In this document: positions 32,153 to 41,714 of the stretch, piece after piece
Position numbering within the stretch: the first letter of the stretch is position 1
Layout: every line of letters begins with the position of its first letter
Origin: Hydrogenophaga crocea
Lineage (GTDB): Bacteria; Pseudomonadota; Gammaproteobacteria; Burkholderiales; Burkholderiaceae_C
Length of the DNA: 64,000 nt
Reading direction: 5' to 3'
NCBI RefSeq assembly: GCF_011388215.1
Contig: NZ_CP049989.1
Coordinates: 620,001-684,000 of the forward strand
Program-made: the position numbers and the translations under genes
Notes under the pieces: model-generated
Told to the model about the DNA's origin: nothing
Database searches by the model: none
What the model saw: only the letters and a program-made list of their open reading frames with translations

Positions 32153-34638
32153 GCCGGGCTCCTTTCCAGGGCAGCAGGCTGGATGGGGATGAACTGGCGC
32201 GTGTCGAGCGCGGCCTTCTGGTGTTCGAACCAGGGGTCGGGCTCGCCGTCGAGCGCGGCCTGCAACTGCGCCCACAAGGCCTTGCGGCCCTCGGCGTCGT
32301 CGACGATGCGCCGCTTCACGTGGTCCAGGCCCACGCGCGCCACGTAGTGCACCGTGCGCTCCAGGTACCAGCCTTCAAGGCGGTAGAGCTGCATGAAGGC
32401 GCCGGTGTATTCGAGCACCTCTTCGGCGGTCTTGAGCTTCACGAGGAACTCGGCCACCTCGGTCTTGATGCCGCCATTGCCCGCGATGTACATCTCCCAG
32501 CCCGAGTCCACGCCGATGATGCCCACGTCCTTGATGCCGGCCTCGGCGCAGTTGCGCGGGCAGCCGCTCACCGCGAACTTCACCTTGTGCGGCGCGTACA
32601 TGCGCCACATCGCGCGCTCCAGGTCTTTGCCCATCTGCGTGCTGTCCTGCGTGCCCATGCGGCACCACTCGCTGCCCACGCAGGTCTTCACCGTGCGCAG
32701 GGCCTTGGCGTAGGCGTGGCCGCTGGGCATGGCCAGGTCGTTCCACACCGCCTGCAGGTCTTCCTTCTTCACGCCCAGCAGGTCGATGCGCTGGCCACCC
32801 GTGACCTTGACGGTGGGGATGCGGTACTTGTCGACCACGTCGGCGATGCGGCGCAGCTCGGCCGCGGTGGTCTCGCCGCCCCACATGCGCGGGATCACGC
32901 TGTAGGTGCCGTCCTTCTGGATGTTGGCGTGGCTGCGCTCGTTGATGAAGCGGCTCTGCGGGTCGTCCTTCGCCTCTTTGGGCCAGGTGCTGATGAGGTA
33001 GTAGTTGACCGCGGGGCGGCAGGTGGCGCAGCCGTTGGGCGTGCGCCAGCCCAGGCCCGCGAACACCTCGGCGGTGCTCAGGTAGTGGCGCTCGCGGATG
33101 GCGTCGCGCACCGCCTGGTGACCGTGCTCGGTGCAGCCGCAGACGGGCTTGAGCTTGGGCGTGGCCGAGTAGTCACCGCCCGCGGTGAACATCAGGATCT
33201 GTTCCACCAGGCCGGTGCACGAGCCGCACGAGGCGCTGGCCTTGGTGTGCTTGCGCACCTCGTCGAGCGTGAACAGGCCTTTGTCCTTGATGGCCTTGCA
33301 GATGCTGCCCTTGCTCACGCCGTTGCAGCCGCAGACCTCGGCCTCGTCGGGCATGGCGGCGGCCTTGTTGTGGCCTTCGTGGCCGGTGTCGCCGATGTTG
33401 GATTCGCCGAACATCAGCCGGTCGCGGATGTCGGCCACGCTGCGGCCTTCGCGCAGCAGCTTGAAGTACCAGCTGCCGTCCACGGTGTCGCCGTAGAGGC
33501 AGGCGCCCACGAGCTTGTCATCGCGGATCACGAGCTTCTTGTAGACCCCGCCCGCGGGATCGCTCATCACGATCTCTTCGGTGTGCTCGCCGCCCATGAA
33601 GTCGCCGGCCGAAAATAGGTCGATGCCCGTGACCTTGAGCTTGGTCGAGGTGAGCGAGCCGCTGTAGCGGCCGATGCCGAATTCGGCCAGGTGCGTGGCC
33701 AGCACCTTGCCCTGCTCGAACAGCGGCGCCACCAGGCCGTACGCGATGCCGCGGTGGGACGCGCATTCGCCCACGGCATAGATGCGCGGATCGGTCACCG
33801 TCTGCAGCGTGTCGCTGACCACGATGCCGCGGTTCACGTGCAGCTTCATGGCTTCGGCGAGCGCGGTGTTGGGGCGGATGCCCACGGCCATCACCACGAG
33901 GTCGGCGGGCACTTCGGTGCCGTCCTGGAAGCGCACGGACGTCACCCGCCCATGCTCGCCGCCGACCAGTTCCTTGGTCTGCGCGCCCACGAGAAAGCGC
34001 ATGCCGCGCGCCTCGAGCGAGCGCTGCAGCAGCCGGCCCGCCACGTCGTCGAGCTGGCGCTCCATGAGCCAGGGCGCCACGTGCACCACGCTCACCTGCA
34101 TGCCGCGCTTCATGAGGCCGTTGGCCGCTTCCAGGCCCAGCAGGCCGCCGCCGATGACCACCGCGTGGGTGTACCGGGCCGCGGCGTCGATCATGGCCTG
34201 CGTGTCGGCGATGTCGCGGTAGGCCAGCACACCCTGCAGGTCCTTGCCCGGGATGGGCAGCATGAAGGGCGTGGAGCCCGTGGCCATGATGAGCCGGTCG
34301 TAGGGCGCGCTCACGGTCTCGCCCGCGGCGTTGGTGGCGTGCACCGTGCGCTTCACGCGGTCCACCGTGTGCACCGTGAAGCCCGCGTGCAGCGCGATGC
34401 CGTGGTCGGTGTACCAGGCCCAGTCGTTGAGCACGATCTCCTCGAGCGTCTGTTCGCCCGCGAGCACCGGCGACAGCAGGATGCGGTTGTAGTTGGGGTG
34501 CGGCTCGGCGCCGAACACCGTGATGTCGTAGAGGTCGGGGGCGATCTTGAGCAGCTCTTCGAGCGTGCGCACCCCGGCCATGCCGTTGCCGATCATCACG
34601 AGCTTCATCTTCTGCGGGGGCTTGACGCGCATGTCCAT
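32149..34638 (-). CDS. nirB: assimilatory nitrite reductase (NADH) large subunit
   Basis: Cytosolic sirohaem enzyme of 829 residues that reduces nitrite to ammonium with NADH. Domains in order are an FAD/NAD(P)-binding oxidoreductase part (1-300; GNGMAGVRTLEELL, MATGSTPF, VIGGGLLGLEAANGL), a BFD-like [2Fe-2S] domain (about 420-475; CGCNGVSKG, CGSCTGLVEQI), a second cysteine region (CGCTEHGH, CATCRPA) and the sulfite/nitrite reductase ferredoxin-like and sirohaem domains. The sirohaem [4Fe-4S] cysteines are in CVGSEWCRMG and SGCPRNCAEAG. GAGGAG precedes the ATG at 34638. The gene follows the transporter ATPase by ten bases. Confidence 0.94.
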   Translation of the reverse strand: MDMRVKPPQKMKLVMIGNGMAGVRTLEELLKIAPDLYDITVFGAEPHPNYNRILLSPVLAGEQTLEEIVLNDWAWYTDHGIALHAGFTVHTVDRVKRTVHATNAAGETVSAPYDRLIMATGSTPFMLPIPGKDLQGVLAYRDIADTQAMIDAAARYTHAVVIGGGLLGLEAANGLMKRGMQVSVVHVAPWLMERQLDDVAGRLLQRSLEARGMRFLVGAQTKELVGGEHGRVTSVRFQDGTEVPADLVVMAVGIRPNTALAEAMKLHVNRGIVVSDTLQTVTDPRIYAVGECASHRGIAYGLVAPLFEQGKVLATHLAEFGIGRYSGSLTSTKLKVTGIDLFSAGDFMGGEHTEEIVMSDPAGGVYKKLVIRDDKLVGACLYGDTVDGSWYFKLLREGRSVADIRDRLMFGESNIGDTGHEGHNKAAAMPDEAEVCGCNGVSKGSICKAIKDKGLFTLDEVRKHTKASASCGSCTGLVEQILMFTAGGDYSATPKLKPVCGCTEHGHQAVRDAIRERHYLSTAEVFAGLGWRTPNGCATCRPAVNYYLISTWPKEAKDDPQSRFINERSHANIQKDGTYSVIPRMWGGETTAAELRRIADVVDKYRIPTVKVTGGQRIDLLGVKKEDLQAVWNDLAMPSGHAYAKALRTVKTCVGSEWCRMGTQDSTQMGKDLERAMWRMYAPHKVKFAVSGCPRNCAEAGIKDVGIIGVDSGWEMYIAGNGGIKTEVAEFLVKLKTAEEVLEYTGAFMQLYRLEGWYLERTVHYVARVGLDHVKRRIVDDAEGRKALWAQLQAALDGEPDPWFEHQKAALDTRQFIPIQPAALERSPA

Positions 34639-34648
34639 GGCAGTCTCC

Positions 34649-35454
<806 letters not shown>

Positions 35455-35458
<4 letters not shown>

Positions 35459-36375
35459 GATTTCACGTCCTCGTAGGTGAAGGCGGTGGCCAGCCTGATG
35501 AGCGCGAACTCCAGCAACAGGCCCACGAGGCCGATGGTGAAGATCGCGATGATGATGTGGGCGACGTTGAGGTTGTTCCACTCGTCCCACACCCAGAAGC
35601 CGATGCCCACGCCGCCGGTGAGCATCTCGGCCGCCACGATCACCAGCCAGGCGGTGCCGACGGCCAGGCGCACGCCGGTGAGCATGTAGGGCAGCACGGC
35701 CGGCAGCAGGATCTTCGTGACGATCTTCCACTCGCTCAGGTTGAGCACGCGCGCCACGTTCATGTAGTCCTGCGGAACGCGCTGCACGCCCACCGCGGTG
35801 TTGATGATCATGGGCCAGATGGAGCAGATGAAGATGGTCCAGATGGCGGCCGGGTTGGCGCCCTTGAACACCAGCAGGCCGATGGGCAGCCAGGCCAGCG
35901 GCGAGACCGGGCGCAGCAGGCTGATGAGGGGATTGAACATGCGCGAGAGGAAGTTGAAGCGGCCGATGGCGAAGCCCACCGGGATGCCCACCAGCGCGGC
36001 CATGCCGAAGCCCATGCCCACGCGCTGGAGCGAGGACAGCACGTTCCAGCCGATGCCCTGGTCGTTCGGGCCGTTGGCGTAGAACGGGTCGCTGAACAGC
36101 TTGACCGCCGCGTCCCAGGTGAGGGCGGGCGAGGGGATGCCGCTGTTGGCGGTCTTGGCGATGACTTCCCAGAGCAGCACGAGCAGGCCCAGGCCGAGCA
36201 CGGGCGGGATCACGCGCAGCCAGAGGCCGCGCCAGTCGAAGGGCAGGCGCTGGGGCGCAGGGGCCGGCGCTGCGGCGGCCGCGGGCTGGACCGCCGGCTT
36301 GCGCGGCGCGGCCGCGGGCTCGGCCGTGAGCGCGCTGGCGGCGGCGTTGGGGGCATGGAAGACGGCGCTGACCAT
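35455..36375 (-). CDS. ntrB: nitrate ABC transporter permease
   Basis: Inner-membrane permease of the nitrate importer, 306 residues. The first about 45 residues are Ala/Pro-rich and cytoplasmic. About six membrane segments follow, and the coupling motif EWKIVTKILLPAVLPYMLTG (about 205-224) matches binding-protein-dependent permeases of the NtrB/SsuC group. It sits between the binding protein (gap of ten bases) and the ATPase (four-base overlap). Confidence 0.93.
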
Positions 36376-36385
36376 GTCGTGCTCC

Positions 36386-37663
36386 TCAGGCCGCCTGGAC
36401 CTTGAAGCCCTCGGCGTAGGCCTTGGGGTTCTTGCCGTCCCACACCACGCCGTCGATGAGCTTGCTGCTGCGCATCACGTCCTTGGGCACGTTCACCTTG
36501 GCGGCGGCCGCGCCCTGCCTGTAGAGGTCGATCTTGTTGATCTGCTGCGCGACCGCGAGGTAGTCGGGGTGGTCCTTGATGAGGCGCCAGCGCTTGTGCT
36601 GCGTGAGGAACCACATGCCGTCGGACAGGTAGGGCATGTTCACGTAGCCGTCGTTGAAGAACTTCATGTGGTTGGGGTCGTCCCAGGTCTTGCCCAGGCC
36701 GTTCTGGTAGCGGCCCAGGATGCGCTGGTTGATCACGTCCACGCTGGTGTTCACGTAGGCCCTGTCGGCCACGGTCTCGGCCATCTTGAGCTTGTTCTGC
36801 AGGCCGGCGTCGATCCACTTGCTGGCCTCGAGAATGGCCGCGATCACCGCGCGGCAGGTGTTGGGGTACTTCTGCGCGAACTCGGCCGAAGTGCCCAGCG
36901 CCTTCTCGGGGTGGTCCTTCCAGATGTCCTGCGTGGTGGCGGCCGTGATGCCGATGCCGTCGGCGATGGCGCGGTGGCCCCAGGGCTCGCCCACGCAGTA
37001 GCCGTCCATGTTGCCCACGCGCATGTTGGCCACCATCTGCGGCGGCGGCACGGTGATGACCTTGGTGTCCTTGAGCGGCTGCACGCCCACCGAGGCCAGC
37101 CAGTAGTAGAGCCACATGGCGTGGGTGCCGGTGGGGAAGGTCTGCGCGAAGGTGTATTCGCGCTTGTCGCTGGCCATGAGCTTGGCCAGGCTGGCCGCGT
37201 CCACCGCGCCCTTGTCGGCCACCTTCTTCGACAGCGTGATGGCCTGGCCGTTGTGGTTGAGGTTCATGAGCACCGCCATGTCCTTCTTGGGGCCGGCCGT
37301 GCCCAGGTGCACGCCGTAGATCAGGCCCCAGAGCACGTGCGCCATGTCGAGCTCGCCGTTGACCAGCTTGTCGCGCACGCCGGGCCAGCTCGCCTCTTTG
37401 GTGGGGATGATCTTCACGCCGTACTTCTGGTCGATGCCGAGCACCGAGGCCATGACCACGCTCGCGCAGTCGGTCAGCGGGATGAAGCCGATCTTCACTT
37501 CCTTTTTCTCGGGCGCGTCCGAGCCCGCGGCCCACACGGGCAGGTGGCCGAGGCCGGCGAACAGCGCGGCGCCCGCGGCGCCTCGCTGGATCAGCTGGCG
37601 CCGGGTCGGGGCAGCGGCTTCGGTGGGGGCGGGGATCGTGGGCTTCTGGTGCGCGGCGGTCAT
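36386..37663 (-). CDS. nrtA: nitrate ABC transporter substrate-binding protein, Tat-exported
   Basis: Nitrate/nitrite-binding protein of 425 residues. A twin-arginine signal, [19 protein letters not shown], occupies about residues 19-37. The mature protein shows the NrtA pattern (VKIGFIPLTDCASVVMAS, SWPGVRDKLVNGELDMAHVL, YCVGEPW), and residues around the last motif line the anion site in known NrtA structures. There is no N-terminal lipobox, unlike cyanobacterial NrtA. The ATG at 37663 follows GGAGCTGG. It opens the operon after a 280-base leader. Confidence 0.93.
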   Translation of the reverse strand: MTAAHQKPTIPAPTEAAAPTRRQLIQRGAAGAALFAGLGHLPVWAAGSDAPEKKEVKIGFIPLTDCASVVMASVLGIDQKYGVKIIPTKEASWPGVRDKLVNGELDMAHVLWGLIYGVHLGTAGPKKDMAVLMNLNHNGQAITLSKKVADKGAVDAASLAKLMASDKREYTFAQTFPTGTHAMWLYYWLASVGVQPLKDTKVITVPPPQMVANMRVGNMDGYCVGEPWGHRAIADGIGITAATTQDIWKDHPEKALGTSAEFAQKYPNTCRAVIAAILEASKWIDAGLQNKLKMAETVADRAYVNTSVDVINQRILGRYQNGLGKTWDDPNHMKFFNDGYVNMPYLSDGMWFLTQHKRWRLIKDHPDYLAVAQQINKIDLYRQGAAAAKVNVPKDVMRSSKLIDGVVWDGKNPKAYAEGFKVQAA

Positions 37664-37703
37664 GGTCCAGCTCCGGTGATGAAGAAATCGAAGGTCCCAA
37701 AGC

Positions 37704-37760
37704 ACAACGGCGCCCATTTCCAGGCCCGCGCAAAGCGCGGGCGGAAATGGACGCCGTTGT
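37704..37760 (-). promoter_or_regulatory. long leader hairpin upstream of nrtA, candidate attenuator
   Basis: Outer arms ACAACGGCG/CGCCGTTGT, middle arms CATTTCC/GGAAATG and inner arms GCCCGCGC/GCGCGGGC pair around a TTT loop, giving a stem of more than 20 base pairs with small bulges. It ends 41 bases before the nrtA ATG. No U tract follows (minus strand reads GCTTTGGGACC). The gene upstream encodes a NIT-ANTAR antiterminator, so this is most likely the structure whose effect that protein relieves. Confidence 0.6.
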
Positions 37761-37802
37761 CCTGTGTCCGGGAAGACGTGCCGGGTGCCGACCGCCGTTG
37801 GC

Positions 37803-37836
37803 CGGTCCCCGATGCAGCCCTTTCATGCAGGGACCG
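37803..37836 (-). promoter_or_regulatory. second leader hairpin, overlaps a candidate sigma-54 site
   Basis: CGGTCCC and GGGACCG pair, with inner TGCA/TGCA arms and an apical loop with GAAAG. It could be an ANTAR-type recognition hairpin or just DNA symmetry next to the promoter. It lies 67 bases ahead of the long hairpin in transcription direction. Confidence 0.35.
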
Positions 37837-37841
37837 TGCCA
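37826..37841 (-). promoter_or_regulatory. candidate sigma-54 (-24/-12) promoter for the nitrate operon
   Basis: The minus strand reads TGGCACGGTCCCTGCA. The GG and GC doublets are ten bases apart as required, and only one base of the TGGCAC-N5-TTGC consensus is off. Transcription would start near 37814, giving an mRNA leader of about 150 bases that contains the long hairpin. Nitrogen assimilation genes are often under RpoN/NtrC, which makes the match more credible. Confidence 0.45.
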
Positions 37842-37943
37842 GGCCCCGGCGCCGCTGCAAGTGCTTGATTTGCCGTGGCACGCCCCCGCGCGCGGTGCGC
37901 TGTTGGTGCGCCGGCCCCGGCTTTGTGCACCGCAGCAGTGCGC

Positions 37944-39200
37944 TCAGCGCGGCGGCAGCACCGCGGCCATGGCAAGCAGGGCCTCGGCCACGTCGACGAT
38001 GCGCCGGTTCTGGTTCATGGCCATCTGCCGCAGCGTCTTGTGCGCCTCGGCCTCGCTGAGCTGGCGGTGCGCCATCAGCAGGCCCTTGGCGCGTTCGATC
38101 AGTCGGCGCTCGTTGAGGCTGGCGCGCGCGGCCTCGAGCTCGTCGCCCATGGCCTGCAGGCGGCGCGCCTGGTCGTGCACGAGTTCGAGCACCGAGCGCT
38201 CGATGGGCAGGCCGAAGCCCTGCGCCGCGCCCGGCGGCGCACTGGCGGGCGCGTGCGCGGGCGCGAGGTAGAACACCAGCGGATCGGGCGTGGCCTGTTC
38301 CGCGAAGGCGCCGAAGCGTTCGAGCTCGGCCTGGGCGTGTTCGATCTTGTGCTCGCAGGTGCCGCGCAGATCGGCCGTGAGGCGGTCCTCCACGGTCTTC
38401 ATGGCGTCCATGCGCGCGCTGCAGACGTCGAACCAGGTCTGGCTGCGCTCGGGCTGCAGCGGCGCGCCGTGCGCGGCGGTGCAGACCACGCGGCGCAGGC
38501 GCTCGAGCTCGGCCAGGGTGTTGCTCGCGTGGGGCGCGCTCAACAGGGCGCGCGTTTCGGGGGGCGCGAAGGCGTCGAACACCTCGAGGCAGCGCTCCTG
38601 CGACTCGATCAGGTGCAGCAGCCGCTGCTGCTCGCTCGCATCGGCCTGGCCGCGCGCGAACAGCGCCGCGCCCGCGGCGCGTTCCTGGCCCGCGAACTCC
38701 TTGCCCTGCATCAGGTTGAACAGCGCCACGAGCTGGCGCGAGACCTCGGGGTCGGTGGCGCTGTCGGCCGCTTCGAACACCACGGCCAGCAGCGCAGCGA
38801 TCAGGCGAACGTAGGCCTCGGTGGCGCGCGCGGTGTCCCAGCCGCCTTCGCAGAGCTGGCGGCGCAGCGGCTCCAGGCCGTCCAGACCCTGCAGCACGCA
38901 GGCGATGCGGCTGAACAGGCGCGCGCCGTGGCCGGCCTGGGCGGCGCCGGCGTCGAGCCGCTCGAACTGGGCGCGCCACTCGGCCTCGACCTGGCGCGAG
39001 GCCACGAGCTGCTCCAGCCGCGCCTCGGCGAAGCGCTTGCCCTGCGAGCCCAGGTAGAGGTTGGTGAGCCCGCGCTCGCGCTGCAGGCCATGAACCAGGC
39101 GCGCGGTCACGTCCACCAGGTGGGCGGTGAACGCCAGGCGCTGCAGGCCGTCGATCTCGCAGCGCTTGGCGGCCAGCAGGAAGTCGAGGCTGGTTTTCAT
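37944..39200 (-). CDS. nasR: nitrate-responsive antiterminator, NIT-ANTAR protein (NasR-like)
   Basis: RNA-binding regulator of 418 residues. The N-terminal two-thirds (about 15-290) matches the helical nitrate/nitrite-sensing NIT domain ([21 protein letters not shown], in the position of the conserved E-R-G helix). The C-terminal part (about 350-410) is an ANTAR domain, with [20 protein letters not shown] and the closing helix [18 protein letters not shown]. Klebsiella NasR with this architecture binds nitrate and prevents termination in the nasF leader. Here the gene lies directly upstream of the nitrate operon leader on the same strand. It is divergent from tsaD across 47 bases. Confidence 0.87.
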   Translation of the reverse strand: MKTSLDFLLAAKRCEIDGLQRLAFTAHLVDVTARLVHGLQRERGLTNLYLGSQGKRFAEARLEQLVASRQVEAEWRAQFERLDAGAAQAGHGARLFSRIACVLQGLDGLEPLRRQLCEGGWDTARATEAYVRLIAALLAVVFEAADSATDPEVSRQLVALFNLMQGKEFAGQERAAGAALFARGQADASEQQRLLHLIESQERCLEVFDAFAPPETRALLSAPHASNTLAELERLRRVVCTAAHGAPLQPERSQTWFDVCSARMDAMKTVEDRLTADLRGTCEHKIEHAQAELERFGAFAEQATPDPLVFYLAPAHAPASAPPGAAQGFGLPIERSVLELVHDQARRLQAMGDELEAARASLNERRLIERAKGLLMAHRQLSEAEAHKTLRQMAMNQNRRIVDVAEALLAMAAVLPPR

Positions 39201-39247
39201 GGGGGCGGACCAGCAACAAGCGTGCCGCACGTAAACTCGCGCCCCTC

Positions 39248-40324
39248 ATGCGCATCCTCGGCATCGAATCTTCCTGCGACGAAACCGGCGTGGCCCTGGT
39301 GGACGCCAGCGGCAGCGGCGTGCCGCGCCTGCTCGGCCACGCGCTGCACAGCCAGATCGAGATGCACCAGGCCTACGGCGGCGTGGTGCCCGAGCTCGCG
39401 AGCCGCGACCACATCCGCCGCGTGCTGCCGCTGACCGACGCGGTGCTGGCCCAGGCCGGCCTGGGGCTGGACGCCATCGACGCCATCGCCTGCACGCGCG
39501 GCCCGGGCCTGGCCGGCGCGCTGCTGGTGGGCACGGGCGTGGCGCACGCGCTGGGCGTGGCGCTGGGCCGGCCGGTGCACGGCGTGCACCACCTCGAAGG
39601 GCATTTGCTGTCGCCCTTCCTGAGCGCCGATCCGCCGAGCTTTCCCTTCGTGGCGCTGCTGGTGTCGGGCGGCCACACCCAGCTCATGCGGGTGGACGGC
39701 GTGGGGCGCTACGCCCTGCTCGGCGAGACCATCGACGACGCGGCCGGCGAGGCCTTCGACAAATCGGCCAAGCTGCTCGGCCTCGGTTACCCGGGCGGGC
39801 CCGCGCTGTCGCGCCTGGCCGAGCACGGCGACCCGGCGGCCTACAAGTTTCCGCGCCCGCTGCTGCACAGCGGCGACCTCGACTTTTCCTTCGCCGGCCT
39901 CAAGACCGCGGTGCTCACCCAGGTGAAACGGCTGGCGCGCGCCGCGCCCGAAGGCCCGGCCACGAGCCACCTGGCCGACCCGCTCACGCCGCAGGAAAAG
40001 GCCGACGTGGCCGCGGGCGCACAGGCCGCGATCGTGGACGTGCTGGTGAAGAAATCGCTCGCGGCCCTGCAGGCCACCGGCCTGCGCCGCCTGGTGGTGG
40101 CCGGCGGCGTGGGCGCGAACGCACGGCTGCGCGAGCAACTGGACGCGCAGGCCGCGCGCCAGGGCCTGCGCGTGCACTACCCCGAGCTTGCGCTGTGCAC
40201 CGACAACGGCGCCATGATCGCGCTGGCCGCCGGGCTGCGCGCCCAGGCCGGCCTGCTCGACGGGGCCGAGGCCACCGGGCGCTTCGACGTCGCCCCGCGC
40301 TGGCCGCTGGCGCTAGTAGAGTAG
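39248..40324 (+). CDS. tsaD: tRNA N6-adenosine threonylcarbamoyltransferase
   Basis: Catalytic subunit of the TsaBDE complex that puts threonylcarbamoyl on A37 of ANN-decoding tRNAs; 358 residues. The ASKHA fold motifs are clear: [13 protein letters not shown] (about 5-17), metal ligands in [10 protein letters not shown] (about 116), SGGHTQL (about 140), [14 protein letters not shown] and [11 protein letters not shown] (about 285). Essential in most bacteria. The ATG at 39248 gives MRILGIESS, the standard start. Confidence 0.95.
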   Translation: MRILGIESSCDETGVALVDASGSGVPRLLGHALHSQIEMHQAYGGVVPELASRDHIRRVLPLTDAVLAQAGLGLDAIDAIACTRGPGLAGALLVGTGVAHALGVALGRPVHGVHHLEGHLLSPFLSADPPSFPFVALLVSGGHTQLMRVDGVGRYALLGETIDDAAGEAFDKSAKLLGLGYPGGPALSRLAEHGDPAAYKFPRPLLHSGDLDFSFAGLKTAVLTQVKRLARAAPEGPATSHLADPLTPQEKADVAAGAQAAIVDVLVKKSLAALQATGLRRLVVAGGVGANARLREQLDAQAARQGLRVHYPELALCTDNGAMIALAAGLRAQAGLLDGAEATGRFDVAPRWPLALVE

Positions 40325-40325
40325 C

Positions 40326-40370
40326 GCGCTGTCGCGCAAGCGACAGTGCACGGGCCGGCCCCGCCGGCCC
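40326..40370 (+). terminator. tandem hairpins after tsaD
   Basis: The first hairpin pairs GCGCTGTCGC with GCGACAGTGC around GCAA (40326-40349, one G-T pair); the second pairs GGGCCGGC with GCCGGCCC around CCC (40352-40370). They fill most of the 72-base gap between tsaD and the next gene. No U tract follows. Confidence 0.5.
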
Positions 40371-40396
40371 GCAGTTTCACCACGGAGTTGAACCCC

Positions 40397-41692
40397 ATGA
40401 ACCCGATCTCCCGCCGCCGCGGCCTGGCCGCGATGGCCGCTGCCTGTCTGTGTCTGCCCGCCGCGCCCCTGGCCCTGGCCCAAGCCGCGCCCGCCGCCCC
40501 GCGGGGCGAGCCGATCCGCATCGCCATGATCGAAACCCTGTCGGGCCCGTTCGCCAACACCGGCGAAGCGGTGTTCCGCAACCTGGTCTGGGCCACCGAG
40601 CGCGTGAACGCGCGCGGCGGCGTGAAGCTGCCCGGCGGCGCGCGCCCGCTGGTGATCGAGCGCTTCGACAGCAAGGGCCAGACCGAAGAGGCGCTGTCGT
40701 CGCTGCGCCTGTCGGTGGACCGCGGCATCGCCATCGTGGCGCAGGGCAATTCCTCGTCGGCCGCCGCGGCCATCATCGAGGCCATCAACAAGCACAACGA
40801 GCGCGAGCCGCAGCGCCGCCAGGTCTTTCTCAACTACTCGGCCGTCGATCCGGTGCTCACCAACGAGAAGTGCAGCTTCTGGCACTTCCGCTTCGACGCC
40901 CACGCCGACATGCGCATGACCGCGCTCATGGGCGTGCTGCGCGAGGACAAGGACTTGAAGCGCGTCTACCTGATCGGCCAGGACTACAGCTTCGGCCAGT
41001 CGGTGCTGCGCGAGGCGCGGCGCCAGCTCGGCGCGCAGCGGCCCGACGTGCAGATCGTGGGCGACGAGCTGCACCCGATGGCGCGCATCAAGGATTTCCT
41101 GCCCTACGCCAACAAGATCAAGGCCAGCGGCGCGCAGGCGGTGCTCACGGGCAACTGGGGCAACGACCTGACGCTGCTGGTGAAGGCCGCGCGTGAGGTC
41201 GGCTTCGACGGCCGCTTCTACACCTTCTACGGCAACGCGCTGGGCGCGCCCGCGGCCATCGGCGACGCGGGCATCGGCAAGGTGGTGGCCGTGGCCGACT
41301 GGTTCCCCAACACGCCCACGCCCGAGAGCGAAGCCTTCTACCGCCGCTTCCGCGAGCGCTTCCCCAAGCCCGAGGACGACTACGTGCACATGCGCCAGCA
41401 GCTCATGATCGAGGCGCTCGCGCAGGCCATCGAACGCGCGGGCAAGGTCGAGGCCGGCGCCATCGCCGCGGCGCTGGAACACGCCGACGTGGGCCTGGCC
41501 GGCCAGCGCGGCCGCATGCGCGAGGGCGATCACCAGTTCCAGCAGAACCTGGCCGTGGCCGTCATGGACCGCCAGGGCGCGCCCGGTGTGAAGTTCGACG
41601 TCGAAGGCTCGGGCTATGGTTTCCGCGTGATCCGCAACCTCACGCCGCAGCAGGCCGAGATGCCCCACACCTGTACCATGCAACGCCCTTGA
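40397..41692 (+). CDS. LivK-type ABC transporter substrate-binding protein (third copy, orphan)
   Basis: HAAT-family periplasmic binding protein of 431 residues. The N-terminus SRRRGLAAMAAA followed by an ALAQA cleavage site near residue 30 looks like a Tat or Sec signal. The mature protein starts IRIAMIETLSGPFANTGEAV and has the typical GQDYSFGQSV hinge region near residue 200. The ATG at 40397 has GGAG ahead. No permease or ATPase accompanies it; an aminotransferase follows after 22 bases. Ligand unknown. Confidence 0.87.
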   Translation: MNPISRRRGLAAMAAACLCLPAAPLALAQAAPAAPRGEPIRIAMIETLSGPFANTGEAVFRNLVWATERVNARGGVKLPGGARPLVIERFDSKGQTEEALSSLRLSVDRGIAIVAQGNSSSAAAAIIEAINKHNEREPQRRQVFLNYSAVDPVLTNEKCSFWHFRFDAHADMRMTALMGVLREDKDLKRVYLIGQDYSFGQSVLREARRQLGAQRPDVQIVGDELHPMARIKDFLPYANKIKASGAQAVLTGNWGNDLTLLVKAAREVGFDGRFYTFYGNALGAPAAIGDAGIGKVVAVADWFPNTPTPESEAFYRRFRERFPKPEDDYVHMRQQLMIEALAQAIERAGKVEAGAIAAALEHADVGLAGQRGRMREGDHQFQQNLAVAVMDRQGAPGVKFDVEGSGYGFRVIRNLTPQQAEMPHTCTMQRP

Positions 41693-41714
41693 ACACGGCA
41701 ATGGAGTGATCGCG

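Noticed and set aside
37704..37760. A standard intrinsic terminator upstream of nrtA
   Set aside because: The stem is strong but no U tract follows on the minus strand, so I call it a leader hairpin with possible attenuator function.
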